Assembly: GCF_014217335.1 (NCBI RefSeq)
Contig: NZ_CP060092.1
Location: 3,923,501-3,987,500, forward strand
Length of the DNA: 64,000 bases
Direction of reading: 5' to 3'
DNA from: Teredinibacter purpureus
Lineage (GTDB): Bacteria > Pseudomonadota > Gammaproteobacteria > Pseudomonadales > Cellvibrionaceae
This document shows positions 9,145-18,645 of this stretch, one piece after another (positions within the stretch are counted from its first letter, which is position 1; each line of letters opens with the position of its first letter). A program made the translations under genes and the position numbers. The notes under the pieces are model-generated. The model was not told the origin of the DNA. It saw nothing but the letters and a program-made list of their open reading frames with translations, and did not search any database.

Positions 9145-10194
9145 TCACTGACCTCGGAAATACCGAACAAACACAATCAAAAACGAAAACATCCCGCCCA
9201 ACAAAACACCAAGTACACAGATTAATGCTCGTTTTGGCTTTGATTTTATTTCAGCTACTTTTGCTGGACTTAACACTTTAAATACGTACTCATCACTGAC
9301 TTCGGCCAGCATTAACGTTTTAGTCTGCTCTTCAACTAATTGGTAAAAAATGGATTGCATACCTGCAATATTTGTTTCCTGAATTTTTTTCTTTAGGTAT
9401 TCGATGCTTTTAGAAGCCTCGTCTTTGTCATGCCTTTGAATATGAGCATTAATGGTAACAACTAAGATGTCAACCCATGCTTTAGCCGTATATGGAGAAT
9501 AGTGCTCAACGGACAAGTTTACTAAACCCGTTTTTTCATCTTGAGAAATACTAATGCGGTCTCTAAGCTTTTCATAGAGCTTCCAACTGCTTGGCTCGGC
9601 TGCTTCCCCTTTACTCGGGTCAAATTCCCTTACCCAGCTTTTGTTTACACTGTCATAAATATCACTATCATAAGTTAAGGTGTTAGTTGAACGGTTCCAG
9701 CCGTTGGCAGCATAGACCGCAACTTCAATATTATTGTCTCGGATAAACCCATCGAGGAATCCCCAAGTCTTAATTATTTCAATAGCAATAGTCGCTTTAT
9801 CACTTACACCGCCCCCACCTAGATTAATTCCAGCTAATGAGGCCAGGCCACCAAATTGCTTAGCCATAACAGCTAAACCACCGCTAGCTCCCTGCTCAGC
9901 CGGCACTAGCAATACTTCCGATTTATAAACATTGGGCAATGAAAGCGCATAAAACACAGACGCAACAGTAAAAGCAAAAGTTGTAGCAATAATAATCCAC
10001 TTGCCCAGCCAAATAACGTTCCACAGCTCCCGCAAATCGATCTCGTCGGCATTCACCTGCGCCTGATAACTAAGCTGCTCACTAGGTTTTAGAATGGTCG
10101 CTGCAGTAACAGTGCCTAACTGCCGCTCTATCCGATCGAGTTGTTTTTCAAAATTCGCGTCCACCCCTGAATCTATAGGTATTTTTTTGTCCAT
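9145..10194 (-). CDS. wzz: Wzz-type polysaccharide chain-length determinant
   Basis: The 349-residue inner-membrane protein has the Wzz topology: a cytoplasmic N-terminus, the motif IDLRELWNVIWLGKWIII leading into the first membrane helix (about 65-88), PNVYKSEVLLVPAE just after it, a long periplasmic domain with coiled helix (EYLKKKIQETNIAGMQ) and a C-terminal helix preceded by the proline-rich AKVAEIKSKPKRALI. Such proteins set the modal length of the polymer made by Wzy. In Pseudomonas aeruginosa wzz also lies close to ihfB at the edge of the O-antigen cluster. It is separated from the biosynthetic operon by 240 bases, so it likely has its own promoter. Confidence 0.9.
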   Translation of the reverse strand: MDKKIPIDSGVDANFEKQLDRIERQLGTVTAATILKPSEQLSYQAQVNADEIDLRELWNVIWLGKWIIIATTFAFTVASVFYALSLPNVYKSEVLLVPAEQGASGGLAVMAKQFGGLASLAGINLGGGGVSDKATIAIEIIKTWGFLDGFIRDNNIEVAVYAANGWNRSTNTLTYDSDIYDSVNKSWVREFDPSKGEAAEPSSWKLYEKLRDRISISQDEKTGLVNLSVEHYSPYTAKAWVDILVVTINAHIQRHDKDEASKSIEYLKKKIQETNIAGMQSIFYQLVEEQTKTLMLAEVSDEYVFKVLSPAKVAEIKSKPKRALICVLGVLLGGMFSFLIVFVRYFRGQ

Positions 10195-10284
10195 AAGTTG
10201 CTTTCTGCTCTTTTCAAGATTAGATTTTTACAGTAAAGAGCTCTATACTCCGTTACTTAAAATAACAATTCAACTATTCTTACA

Positions 10285-10626
10285 TTATTTATTTTGAGCG
10301 ACCGCCTCTTTTTGTAACACGGCAATTTCCTGTTCTAACTGCTCATATAAGAGCTGTTTATTTTTCAAAAAACGTACGGTTACTGCCGCTTTTTCGCTTA
10401 ACCCTTTTGGAGTTAAAACATAAGCGTAATTTAGCTTGCGGTTAGAGCGGGCGAAATTACCTACCTTTACCCAACCTGCATCTACCAACGCTTTTAGGCA
10501 GTAGTTAGTTTTACCTAAACTTACACCCATCATGCTCGCTAGCTGCCGCTGGCTAATATCAGGATTTTCCTCTAGCTCTTTAAGCAGTTGGTAGCGTAAC
10601 TCGTCTGATAATATTGTTTCGGGCAT
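10285..10626 (-). CDS. EPS-associated MarR-family transcriptional regulator
   Basis: A 113-residue winged-helix protein. Residues 5-60 (LSDELRYQLLKELEENPDIS, then QRQLASMMGVSLGKTNYCLKAL) give the helix-turn-helix, and NYAYVLTPKGLSEKA the wing. Length and sequence fit the MarR-like regulators repeatedly found at extracellular polysaccharide loci. The C-terminus is a charged helix that may dimerise. It lies upstream of wzz in the same direction, 90 bases away, so it may be cotranscribed with it. A 7-bp inverted repeat stands 27 bases before the start codon and could be its own operator. No ligand site is recognisable. Confidence 0.82.
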   Translation of the reverse strand: MPETILSDELRYQLLKELEENPDISQRQLASMMGVSLGKTNYCLKALVDAGWVKVGNFARSNRKLNYAYVLTPKGLSEKAAVTVRFLKNKQLLYEQLEQEIAVLQKEAVAQNK

Positions 10627-10652
10627 TACTTTATAAACCTACGAATGATCCC

Positions 10653-10669
10653 TGTTCACAGGGTGAACA
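10653..10669. promoter_or_regulatory. Inverted repeat, candidate operator of the MarR-type regulator
   Basis: The sequence TGTTCACAGGGTGAACA has perfect 7-bp arms around a 3-base centre. It ends about 27 bases upstream of the regulator ATG at 10626, between that gene and the terminator of the WecA-like gene. MarR-type dimers usually bind palindromes of this size in their own promoter, so autoregulation is a reasonable inference; no second copy was seen before wzz. Confidence 0.45.
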
Positions 10670-10670
10670 C

Positions 10671-10716
10671 TATCACTCTAAAAAAGCGGCCAGCAGGCCG
10701 CTTTTTTAGAGTGATA
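10671..10716. terminator. Rho-independent terminator of the WecA-like gene
   Basis: Perfect 21-bp inverted repeat with a 4-base AGCA loop. The core is AAAAAAGCGGCC paired with GGCCGCTTTTTT, so it can terminate transcription in both directions. It starts nine bases beyond the stop of the minus-strand WecA-like gene. Confidence 0.9.
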
Positions 10717-10724
10717 TTACTAAG

Positions 10725-11798
10725 TTACGCTGACGCTTCTGCAAACAAATTTCGTTTACTCCAACGTATAAAGCGCCACGAGCGCCTCATTAACAATTGA
10801 TAGCCCGTTACAAAAACCACTGCCAACAAAAACGACAACCAATCTGGCTGCCCAGCATTCATTAAGGCTATGCCCGTAACCACAAACAACCCTTGCGCTA
10901 CTAACATAATGTAAAGCGTGTGCACTTTTGAGAAGCCCGCGCGCATTATAATATGGTGTATATGGGTTCTATCTGGTGCCATGGGTGAGCGGCCGCGTTT
11001 TATTCTGCGGTACATAATGGTGAACATATCCGTCATGGGTAGCAATACGAACCATAGTGCGGTAACGGGGCTGAAGGCGGCTTCATTGCCCTGCGAGCCC
11101 GCGACCAGGAGTACGCCCAGCGATAGCCCTAGAAACATACTGCCAGCATCGCCCATAAAGATTTTTTTGAAGCTTTTGTGTGGGCTACCCCAGAGGTTAA
11201 AAATTAGGAAGGCGGTAATAGCGCCCACAAAGCTTAAGCACAAGTACTGGAAGGTTTGATTCCCGTTATAGCCGAACAGCGCTATTAGGCCAATAAACGC
11301 TACCACCACTAGAGAACCTACGAGGCCATCCATGCCGTCTAGCATGTTGATAGCATTGATTACGCCCATCAAGCTTAATACGGTTAACGGAAAACCTAGC
11401 CAACCCGTTTTTAGTTCGCCTAAGCCGAAGATATTACCAAAAGAGTGAATGTGTACTTCTAAGCCGTACACAAAAATACCCGTAACAAGCAATTGGCCGG
11501 CCAGACGAAAACGTGCCGACAGTTCGTATCGATCGTCTACCATGCCCATAAACACGATAAGCCCACCGGCCAATAAGAAGAGGCGTATAAAAAGGGGTTG
11601 TTCGATAAACAGGAAGGTAGTAAAGAAAACGCCGAAATAAATAGCGAGGCCACCAATAAGCGGAATTAAACCATCGTGATTTTTGCGGCCGCCGGGCTTA
11701 TCGACAAGCTGAAAAGAATAGGCGATTGGCTTGAGTATTTTTACCATTACAAAGGCTATTGCGAACGCGATAGCGAGCATTCCGAATCCTTGCAGCAT
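10725..11798 (-). CDS. wecA: WecA-like undecaprenyl-phosphate sugar-1-phosphate transferase
   Basis: The 357-residue polytopic protein belongs to the MraY/WecA family. Diagnostic motifs are LVDKPGGRKNHDGLIPLIGG near residue 36, the catalytic aspartate motif MVDDRYEL, NAINMLDGMDGLVG, FMGDAGSMFLG and a late HIHH (RTHIHHI) that distinguishes WecA/WbpL-type enzymes from MraY. It would attach the first sugar phosphate (GlcNAc-1-P or a relative) to undecaprenyl phosphate and so start the repeat unit polymerised by the neighbouring genes. The ATG at 11798 has AGGAG five bases upstream. The donor sugar is not certain, so the symbol is a family-level name. Confidence 0.87.
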   Translation of the reverse strand: MLQGFGMLAIAFAIAFVMVKILKPIAYSFQLVDKPGGRKNHDGLIPLIGGLAIYFGVFFTTFLFIEQPLFIRLFLLAGGLIVFMGMVDDRYELSARFRLAGQLLVTGIFVYGLEVHIHSFGNIFGLGELKTGWLGFPLTVLSLMGVINAINMLDGMDGLVGSLVVVAFIGLIALFGYNGNQTFQYLCLSFVGAITAFLIFNLWGSPHKSFKKIFMGDAGSMFLGLSLGVLLVAGSQGNEAAFSPVTALWFVLLPMTDMFTIMYRRIKRGRSPMAPDRTHIHHIIMRAGFSKVHTLYIMLVAQGLFVVTGIALMNAGQPDWLSFLLAVVFVTGYQLLMRRSWRFIRWSKRNLFAEASA

Positions 11799-11917
11799 TT
11801 ATTCTCCTACCCCTCTTACTCGTATACAAATAATAGATAAATCCGCATTTTTCTGAACGCGAAAATTATACATTATTCATGAAAACCCTTCGATAGTAAT
11901 ACCGTTAAAAAATGTTG

Positions 11918-13306
11918 TTACCAACGCACGATATCATCTTCGTTTAAATACTCACCGCTACGCACTTCTATTAAATTTAGCGGAACCTTCCCTGGGTTGG
12001 ATAAACGATGTTTTTCGCCCAGCGGAATATAAACAGATTCATTTTCAGTGATTAGGAATGTTTCGCTGCCCCGCTCAACCTTAGCGGTGCCTCGCACTAC
12101 CACCCAGTGTTCAGCACGATGATGGTGCATTTGTAACGACAAGCTGGCACCTGGATTAACTTTTAGACTTTTAACATCGTATCGATCGCCCGAATCGATT
12201 GAATCGAAACTACCCCACGGCCGGTGTACTTCACGATGATGCTGAAACTCGGTTCTATTTTCTGACTTTAACCAGTCGACGACTGACTTTACCTCTTGCG
12301 TGCAGTGACGGTTGACCACTAGCAGTGCATCGTCCGTATCAACTATAGCGATATTTTCGAGCCCTATTGCAGCAACAAGACGTTCTTTGCCGTGTATCAA
12401 AGTGTTTTCACAATTTTTTACAAACGCATCACCAAAGGTGACGTTTCCGTTCTCATCTTTCTTACTGGCTTCCCAGAGGGCGTCCCAACTGCCTAGATCG
12501 CTCCACTGCGCATCAAGAGGAACCATCCATGCTTTTTTTGTTTTTTCCATGAGCGCGAAATCTATCGATATATCGTCGCACTCGGCAAAATCACTTTCGT
12601 TAAGCCGTATAAAATCTAGATCTTGCTCTGCATTCGCTAGCGCGTTTTTGCCACAACCTAACCAACCCGCGCCACAGGCTTCAAGCTCACTCAATAGAAG
12701 CGTACTGTTAAATACGAACATGCCGCTATTCCACGTAAAAGTGCCTTCCGCCAAATAGCCTTCTGCGGTTTCTTTATTGGGCTTCTCTACAAACTGGACA
12801 ACTGAGGCGCCAGCACCCTCCAAGCTTTTTTCGGACTGAATATACCCGTAACCCGTTTCGGCATGAGTGGGCACCACACCAAACGTAACAAGTTTTTGCT
12901 CTGCTTGCGCTAAAGCTATTTGCAAGGCTTTATTAAAGGCTTCTGTATTTTTAATAAGGTGGTCGGCGGGTAAAACAATTAAAATGGGGTTTTCGTACAA
13001 CTGCTGCGCCCTAAGCGCGGCTACCACTATGGCCGGTGCAGTATTGCGCGCACAGGGCTCTAAAATAATATCGGGTTTTGCTATTTGCAGCTCGGACAAT
13101 TGGTCTGCCACCATAAAGCGCTGGTCGTTATTACAAACAACAATTGGCGCCTTAAACCCCTTAACACGATTAACGGTATGCTGCAGCATGGTGTAATCGC
13201 CGTAGAGCTTGTGTAATTGTTTTGGGTAGGCTTTTCGAGACTTGGGCCACAGGCGTGTACCGCTGCCGCCAGAAAGAATAACGGGAACTATGGGGCGAGT
13301 ATTCAA
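11918..13306 (-). CDS. manC: Mannose-1-phosphate guanylyltransferase / mannose-6-phosphate isomerase
   Basis: A 462-residue bifunctional type II enzyme. The N-terminal nucleotidyltransferase has VILSGGSGTRLWPKSR, PKQLHKL and ENPILIVLPADHLI; the C-terminal cupin domain (about 350-462) has HRPWGSFDSID, LSLQMHHHRAEHWVVV and EKHRLSNPG. It makes GDP-mannose, precursor for mannose, rhamnose or fucose units. The only suitable start is a TTG at 13306 with AGGA seven bases upstream; no in-frame ATG lies near the conserved N-terminus. It precedes the WecA-like gene by 119 bases. Confidence 0.93.
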   Translation of the reverse strand: MNTRPIVPVILSGGSGTRLWPKSRKAYPKQLHKLYGDYTMLQHTVNRVKGFKAPIVVCNNDQRFMVADQLSELQIAKPDIILEPCARNTAPAIVVAALRAQQLYENPILIVLPADHLIKNTEAFNKALQIALAQAEQKLVTFGVVPTHAETGYGYIQSEKSLEGAGASVVQFVEKPNKETAEGYLAEGTFTWNSGMFVFNSTLLLSELEACGAGWLGCGKNALANAEQDLDFIRLNESDFAECDDISIDFALMEKTKKAWMVPLDAQWSDLGSWDALWEASKKDENGNVTFGDAFVKNCENTLIHGKERLVAAIGLENIAIVDTDDALLVVNRHCTQEVKSVVDWLKSENRTEFQHHREVHRPWGSFDSIDSGDRYDVKSLKVNPGASLSLQMHHHRAEHWVVVRGTAKVERGSETFLITENESVYIPLGEKHRLSNPGKVPLNLIEVRSGEYLNEDDIVRW

Positions 13307-13630
13307 TGGCTTTTCCTGTGCGTTAACTTCCGATGGCTACCGAGCTGTTGACCCGCTCTTTTGTGCGCTGCCGCACAATTTGCGCGAATTATATAGGCTT
13401 TAATGGCTGGTTGCAGCAGAGAATTACCACACTGAATAAACTTTTAGGTATATGTACCTAGAAGCCGCCCCCTCCCGTACGTTTTCTCCCTCGCTCTGTA
13501 ACAAACCAAAAAACGCTGCGGAACACTTACGATTATTTAACGTTTATTCGAGTTATAGTGCCGCTAACAATAACTAAACGGTGCAATACAAAAAACTATA
13601 TTGCCCTGTAAAACACCACGCCAAACGCGC
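13307..13630. other. Intergenic region between ihfB and manC
   Basis: No gene is supported here. It should hold the manC promoter on the minus strand. Two small inverted repeats are visible: TTGTGCG and CGCACAA around CTGC (13361-13378), and TAGGTA and TACCTA around TATG (13445-13460). Neither is followed by a U-rich run, so they look more like binding sites than terminators. Confidence 0.4.
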
Positions 13631-13924
13631 CTAATCGCGCGATAGACTTTCATTCACCCTATCGCGCATTTCTTTGCCGGGCTTAAAGTGCGGTACGTAT
13701 TTACCTTCTAGCTCAACAGATTCGCCCGTTTTGGGGTTGCGGCCAGTGCGTGGGGCGCGGTAATGAAGGGAGAAGCTGCCGAAGCCGCGAATTTCGATGC
13801 GATCGCCCGCGGCGAGGCACTGGGACATGTATTCGATGATAAGCTTTACGGCCAGCTCTATATCTTTGGCGGATAACTGGTCTTGCCGTTCGGCAATTCG
13901 CTCGATTAGCTCTGACTTGGTCAT
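13631..13924 (-). CDS. ihfB: Integration host factor subunit beta
   Basis: The 97-residue protein starts [17 protein letters not shown], the usual IHF-beta N-terminus, and contains [17 protein letters not shown] and [14 protein letters not shown], the beta-arm that intercalates with the proline into the DNA minor groove. It pairs with IhfA to bend DNA and is a known helper of sigma-54 promoters, several of which seem present in this window. The frame extends to a GTG at 13966, but family length favours the ATG at 13924. It lies downstream of rpsA, as in Pseudomonas and E. coli, but beyond the rpsA terminator. Confidence 0.95.
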   Translation of the reverse strand: MTKSELIERIAERQDQLSAKDIELAVKLIIEYMSQCLAAGDRIEIRGFGSFSLHYRAPRTGRNPKTGESVELEGKYVPHFKPGKEMRDRVNESLSRD

Positions 13925-14352
13925 AGGGTTAGAGGCCACTGGCGAGTAGTTAGCGTTATTTAGCACGTTTAGCGCTAATGGTTAACAATGATTCTAGCCT
14001 AAAAAGTCGCTTATATCATTGCGTTAGGTTAATAAGTGAATGCAGTTACTCTGTTTTGGCTGCAAGTTGTTGTTTATACAACAAAAAGCGGCGGAACGCC
14101 ACCTTGGCGGTTACTGTTAACCACAGCACAATTAACATAAACAAACTTAGCGCCCGCCGAACACTACTTTAATTCCTTTTTAATTCCTCTTCGACGGCAC
14201 ACTACCTGCACATAACAATATCGTGCTAAACACGCACTTACACCGTAAACACGACAACAATGGCGCACAAAGCATTTTCTGCACCCTGAAAGCAAAAAAG
14301 CGACACGCCTTTCGGTGTGTCGCTTTTACGTAAAACTAAATGCGGTTAGCGA
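13925..14352. other. Intergenic region between rpsA and ihfB
   Basis: No coding region is supported. It contains the rpsA terminator (14294-14327) and presumably the ihfB promoter on the minus strand. A short C/G-rich repeat around 14090-14115 (GGCGGAACGCC and GGCGG) is the only other structure noticed. Confidence 0.4.
14294..14327 (-). terminator. Rho-independent terminator of rpsA
   Basis: A 14-bp stem (14296-14309 with 14314-14327) with one G-T pair and a TTTC loop on the plus strand. Read on the minus strand it is followed by six U residues, and it begins about 25 bases after the rpsA stop. Confidence 0.85.
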
Positions 14353-16032
14353 TTAGTTTTTACTTTTCATTTCCGCTTTGATCAAGTCACCAATAGTGGC
14401 TGGAGCAGCAGATTCAGCTGCTTTTGCACTGTGCTCTTTAATCGCTGCTTTTTCATCGTCGTTATCTTTCGCTTTTATGCTCAAGATAATGGCGCGGTTT
14501 TTACGATCAACATTGGTAATTTTCGCTTCTACTTCTTCGCCTTCTTTCAGCACGTTGCGAGCATCTTCAACTTTGTCGCGGCTAATTTCGGAGGCTTTCA
14601 AAGTACCTTCAATGTCGTCTGCCAAGGTGATAACGGCTTCTTTCGCATCTACAGATTTCACAACGCCAGTCACGATGGTGCCTTTGTCGTTAGTGCCCAC
14701 GTAGATAGTGAAAGGATCTTCATCTAGCTGCTTGATGCCTAATGAAATACGCTCACGCTCAGGATCGATAGCCAATACAACTGTTTCTAGCTCGTCACCT
14801 TTTTTGTACTTACGTACGGCTTCTTCGCCAGCTTCGTTCCAGCTAATATCGGACAAGTGAACCAAACCGTCTATACCGCCGTCCAGGCCAATAAAGATAC
14901 CGAAATCGGTGATAGATTTGATTTTGCCAGAGATCTTGTCGCCTTTAGCGAATTGATTACTGAAGGCATCCCATGGGTTTTCTTGACACTGTTTGATACC
15001 CAAGGAGATACGACGACGCTCTTCGTCGATATCCAAAATCATCACTTCCACTTCGTCGCCTAGGTTAACAACTTTGCTTGGGTGGATGTTTTTGTTGGTC
15101 CAATCCATTTCGGATACGTGAACCAAACCTTCAACACCTTCTTCGATTTCGGCGAAACAGCCGTAGTCGGTAAGGTTGGTGATGGTGGCTTTAACTTTCG
15201 CGCCTTCTGGGTAACGATTAGTGATAGCGGCCCATGGATCTTCACCCAATTGCTTAAGACCAAGTGATACACGGTTGCGCTCGCGATCAAATTTAAGCAC
15301 TTTAACGTCGATTTCGTCGCCTACAGCAACGATTTCACTTGGGTGCTTAATGCGCTTCCACGCCATATCGGTAATGTGTAGCAAGCCATCTACGCCGCCC
15401 AAGTCAACGAAGGCACCGTAATCGGTAAGGTTCTTAACGATACCTTTAACCGCTTGACCTTCTTGCAAGGTAGCCAGCAACTCATCACGCTCTTCGGTGT
15501 TGGCTTGCTCCATAACGGCACGACGAGAAACAACAACGTTGTTACGCTTCTGGTCTAGCTTAATAACTTTAAACTCTAACTCTTTGCCTTCTAGGTGAGT
15601 TGTCTCGCGCACAGGGCGAACATCTACCAATGAACCAGGCAAGAAGGCACGAATACCAGCAACGTCTACAGTGAAACCACCTTTAACCTTGCCGTTAATC
15701 ACACCTGTAATAACTTCTTCAGATTCGTGAGCCGCTTCAAGCACTTTCCAGCTTTCTGCGCGCTTAGCCTTTTCACGAGACAGGCGGGTTTCACCGAAAC
15801 CATCTTCTACGGTCTCTAGGGCTACCTGAACTTCGTCACCTATGCTTAGGTCGAGTTCGCCTTTTTCGTTTAGGAATTGTACTGCGGGAATAACGCCTTC
15901 AGATTTGAGACCAGCGTGTACTGTGACCCAATCTTGATCGATGTCGATAACAACACCGGTTACGATGGTGCCTGGCACCATATCAACTGTCTGTAAGCTC
16001 TCTTCAAAGAGTTCTGCAAAGCTTTCGCTCAT
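14353..16032 (-). CDS. rpsA: 30S ribosomal protein S1
   Basis: The 559-residue protein has six S1 RNA-binding repeats, as in E. coli S1 (557). Typical repeat signatures are [40 protein letters not shown] and [10 protein letters not shown], with the linker motif RISLGIKQ recurring. It binds mRNA leaders at the 30S subunit during initiation. The ATG at 16032 has AGG upstream. A possible promoter lies about 120 bases before the start, and a terminator follows. In E. coli and Pseudomonas cmk is the direct upstream neighbour; here lapA and lapB lie between them. Confidence 0.97.
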   Translation of the reverse strand: MSESFAELFEESLQTVDMVPGTIVTGVVIDIDQDWVTVHAGLKSEGVIPAVQFLNEKGELDLSIGDEVQVALETVEDGFGETRLSREKAKRAESWKVLEAAHESEEVITGVINGKVKGGFTVDVAGIRAFLPGSLVDVRPVRETTHLEGKELEFKVIKLDQKRNNVVVSRRAVMEQANTEERDELLATLQEGQAVKGIVKNLTDYGAFVDLGGVDGLLHITDMAWKRIKHPSEIVAVGDEIDVKVLKFDRERNRVSLGLKQLGEDPWAAITNRYPEGAKVKATITNLTDYGCFAEIEEGVEGLVHVSEMDWTNKNIHPSKVVNLGDEVEVMILDIDEERRRISLGIKQCQENPWDAFSNQFAKGDKISGKIKSITDFGIFIGLDGGIDGLVHLSDISWNEAGEEAVRKYKKGDELETVVLAIDPERERISLGIKQLDEDPFTIYVGTNDKGTIVTGVVKSVDAKEAVITLADDIEGTLKASEISRDKVEDARNVLKEGEEVEAKITNVDRKNRAIILSIKAKDNDDEKAAIKEHSAKAAESAAPATIGDLIKAEMKSKN

Positions 16033-16150
16033 TGCGCGCTACCTATATATAGAAACCGTATTCGCCAGTATACGGGTCAATTAATTGTCGCTAGAAACAC
16101 TCCACATCTGGCTAAAAAGAGGTTGTCCAACGGTTTTTCAGAGGTGCGCG

Positions 16151-16179
16151 AGGGTAGCAGAGATATACCGTAATCACAA
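16151..16179 (-). promoter_or_regulatory. Candidate sigma-70 promoter of rpsA
   Basis: On the minus strand TTGTGA (16179-16174) and TACCCT (16156-16151) are separated by 17 bases, and TGC precedes the -10 as in extended -10 promoters. The leader to the rpsA ATG would be about 110 bases. Both hexamers deviate from consensus, so this is a prediction from spacing and position. Confidence 0.4.
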
Positions 16180-16270
16180 GGGGTTTTGTTTGCTTTTAGG
16201 GTGTGCTTGCGTCACGGCCATTTACATGAATGGAGATAGACTCGCACAAACAATATAAGCGCTAAATAGG

Positions 16271-17446
16271 TTAACGCGCCGTTATCGTCGACCAGCGTTT
16301 ACAGCTAGGGCACAACCAGTGCAACTGCTCGCCCGAGAACCCACAACCGGCGCATTCGTATTCACAATTTGCGTGGGTTAATTTTTCGAGCACCCCCTTT
16401 ATGGTGCCGTAGTTAAAACCTATCCATTGAGAGGTGTTTTCTGAGACTAATTTCAGTAGCTCGCCGGCGGCATCCATCTGTGGGAATGCCTGGAGTTCTT
16501 GCAATAAAAAATCGACGACAACATCTTCACCTTGCTCTTGCGCGATAGATTTAGCTAAGTAGCTCAGCACGAGTAAACTATGGCTATCGGTATATATTTC
16601 TTGGTAAAAGGCGGTCATTTCTTTGGGGCTATTGAGCGCCTGAAAACACGTATAAATAAGCGGTAATGCTTCGGAAATAAATTCGGGGTTATGGTGCGGC
16701 AATTTACGCAACACCGTTAACGCAACGGCAGCCCCGCCTTCGGCTAGCTCTATTTTAGACTGGAGCAATGCCGCTCTGGCGCAGGCCTTGTCGTAACGCA
16801 GGGCATTGCGCACGAAGCGCCGAGCCTCTCCTGCCGCTTGCCCCGCCAACGCCTCTTCTGCCAGTTCACAGCTGTATTGCGCTTGCCTGTGACGCCATTC
16901 ATCGGCCGTTGATGAAAACTTGGCGGCCGTGAGGCGGTCTGCCACATCAATTGCCGCCAACCACTCTTTCGTATCTTGATACACTTCTAACAAATACGAT
17001 AACGCTTGCTCTCTAAAGGCATTATCAAGACCTTTAACTTCTGCTAATTCTTTAAAAAGCGATTCGGCACGATCAAGCAAGCCCGACTTCATATAATCCA
17101 CACCCAGTTCAAGCTGCGCCAAATGACGTTGCGCTTTACTTAAATTGGGCTGCGATAACACATTCTGATGGACGCGAATGGCGCGGGCGGCTTCGCCGCG
17201 CTTTCGGAGTAAATTGCCCAGCGCTAAATGCGTTTCTAGCGTTTCGCTGTTAACGTCTAGCGCTGCGATAAAGGTGTCGATGGCTGCATCGGGCTCATCT
17301 TTCAATAAATGATTTAAGCCTTGGTAATAGGAGTTACCGGGCGCAGCTCCGGCGTTTTGGCGTTCGCCAGCTCGCTGATAGCGGCCAAGCACGTAACCCA
17401 CCGCTACCGCCACTAACAACAATGCAAAAACAAGGTAATCGACCAT
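16271..17446 (-). CDS. lapB: Lipopolysaccharide assembly protein LapB (YciM)
   Basis: The 391-residue protein has one N-terminal membrane helix (about 3-21, LVFALLLVAVAVGYVLG), a cytoplasmic array of TPR repeats from about residue 40 to 345, and a C-terminal rubredoxin-like metal site with CAGCGF and CPSC. These are the hallmarks of LapB, which in E. coli recruits FtsH to degrade LpxC and so restrains LPS synthesis. The gene follows lapA by seven bases, as in E. coli. It lies upstream of rpsA instead of downstream of ihfB. Confidence 0.93.
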   Translation of the reverse strand: MVDYLVFALLLVAVAVGYVLGRYQRAGERQNAGAAPGNSYYQGLNHLLKDEPDAAIDTFIAALDVNSETLETHLALGNLLRKRGEAARAIRVHQNVLSQPNLSKAQRHLAQLELGVDYMKSGLLDRAESLFKELAEVKGLDNAFREQALSYLLEVYQDTKEWLAAIDVADRLTAAKFSSTADEWRHRQAQYSCELAEEALAGQAAGEARRFVRNALRYDKACARAALLQSKIELAEGGAAVALTVLRKLPHHNPEFISEALPLIYTCFQALNSPKEMTAFYQEIYTDSHSLLVLSYLAKSIAQEQGEDVVVDFLLQELQAFPQMDAAGELLKLVSENTSQWIGFNYGTIKGVLEKLTHANCEYECAGCGFSGEQLHWLCPSCKRWSTITAR

Positions 17447-17453
17447 AGCTCGC

Positions 17454-17762
17454 TTAGGTCTCCTGAACTTGCGCCGTGCGCAGCTTGCCTACCTCTTTTT
17501 GAACCTTACCCAATTCCCGCTTACGCGAATAAAGTTTTCCCTGCGCTAACACCCAAGTGCCAAACCACCCCAAACCAACACCTACAGCAAACGTTAAGCA
17601 CAAGTAGAAACCAATGGTCATTTCAGGCAGTTGAAAACCGAGGATATTAAGCGTGGTGTAATCGGCGTTATAGAAGCCAATCCAAGCGCCTATAACGAGT
17701 ACAGCAACCAGCCAAAGGATAATGAAAACGCCCCGCAGCCACCCTATTAGTTTTTGAAACAT
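17454..17762 (-). CDS. lapA: Lipopolysaccharide assembly protein LapA (DUF1049)
   Basis: A 102-residue protein with two membrane helices (about 11-31 and 44-70) and a charged C-terminal helix (KLYSRKRELGKVQKEVGKL). The motif WIGFYNADYTTLNIL between the helices is the LapA/YciS signature. In E. coli LapA works with LapB in control of LPS synthesis. The ATG at 17762 has AGGAG a few bases upstream. The gene lies 33 bases after cmk in the same direction, so a cmk-lapA-lapB transcript is likely. Confidence 0.9.
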   Translation of the reverse strand: MFQKLIGWLRGVFIILWLVAVLVIGAWIGFYNADYTTLNILGFQLPEMTIGFYLCLTFAVGVGLGWFGTWVLAQGKLYSRKRELGKVQKEVGKLRTAQVQET

Positions 17763-17795
17763 GCTCTTCTCCTATATAAGCGGCTCGCCAAACAA

Positions 17796-18482
17796 TTAAG
17801 CGCCCAACGCTCGCTGGCTCACTTCATTCATTATGAGATTGAATACCGCGTTAATCGACAGGCTAGTACTGTCGAGCACTATCGCATCACTGGCGGGCTT
17901 AAGCGGTGAACTGGCTCTATTAGTATCTCGGTCGTCTCGCGCCTCAATATCTGCAAGAATTTTAGCGGGATCGATACCGGCCGCACCTGATAACGCCAAC
18001 TGCTTAACTCGGCGATTAGCGCGCTCTTGCGCACTGGCGGTTAAGAATATTTTTAGGGGCGCCTCTGGAAAAACAACTGTACCCATGTCTCTACCGTCCG
18101 CCACTAGACCTGGCGCCTGCCGAAAATCACGCTGACGGGTAAGCAGTGCTTCGCGCACCTGCGGGTAAGCCGCTACTGTTGACGCGAGCATGCCTATCTC
18201 TTCTTGACGAATTGCGTCGGTAACCTCTTTTGAGCCGAGCATGACACAAATAGACTCTTCAGCGAGCCTGAATTCTATCGCCAAGTTCTGGGCTAGCGCT
18301 GCGACAGCCTGCTCATTTTCTAAATTGGTATTCGACTGCACGGCCGCTAAAGCCGTTAGGCGGTAGAGTGCACCGCTATCCAGCAATGAATAGCCCGTTG
18401 CCTGCGCCACAAGACGACATAGCGTACCTTTGCCAGAGCCACTAGGGCCATCAATTGTTATTACAGGACTATCGTTTTGCAT
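17796..18482 (-). CDS. cmk: Cytidylate kinase
   Basis: The 228-residue enzyme phosphorylates CMP and dCMP with ATP. It has the P-loop ITIDGPSGSGKGTLC at the N-terminus, GALYRLTALAA for the nucleotide monophosphate site, LVADGRDMGTVVFPEA and the lid segment RANRRVKQL, followed by RDDRDTNR; length fits the bacterial family. The product also recycles the CMP released by CMP-ulosonate-using transferases, although that link is only incidental here. It heads the cmk-lapA-lapB group. Confidence 0.96.
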   Translation of the reverse strand: MQNDSPVITIDGPSGSGKGTLCRLVAQATGYSLLDSGALYRLTALAAVQSNTNLENEQAVAALAQNLAIEFRLAEESICVMLGSKEVTDAIRQEEIGMLASTVAAYPQVREALLTRQRDFRQAPGLVADGRDMGTVVFPEAPLKIFLTASAQERANRRVKQLALSGAAGIDPAKILADIEARDDRDTNRASSPLKPASDAIVLDSTSLSINAVFNLIMNEVSQRALGA

Positions 18483-18645
18483 ACGCTCTATTCAACTTTT
18501 CTTTAATCGTTAATAAGCCCAGTTTATCGAGGCTTTGTACAAGTCGCGCTCCGCAAATATTGCCTACACAACACCTTTCACTCAGAGCGCTGGCCAGTTA
18601 CGCTTCGCGGGCCTTATGTTATCGCTACTTATTTTCTGGGGTAGT

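Noticed and set aside
12312..12758. Plus-strand frame of 148 codons
   Set aside because: It lies fully antisense to manC, is Ser-rich without family motifs and has no ribosome site of note.
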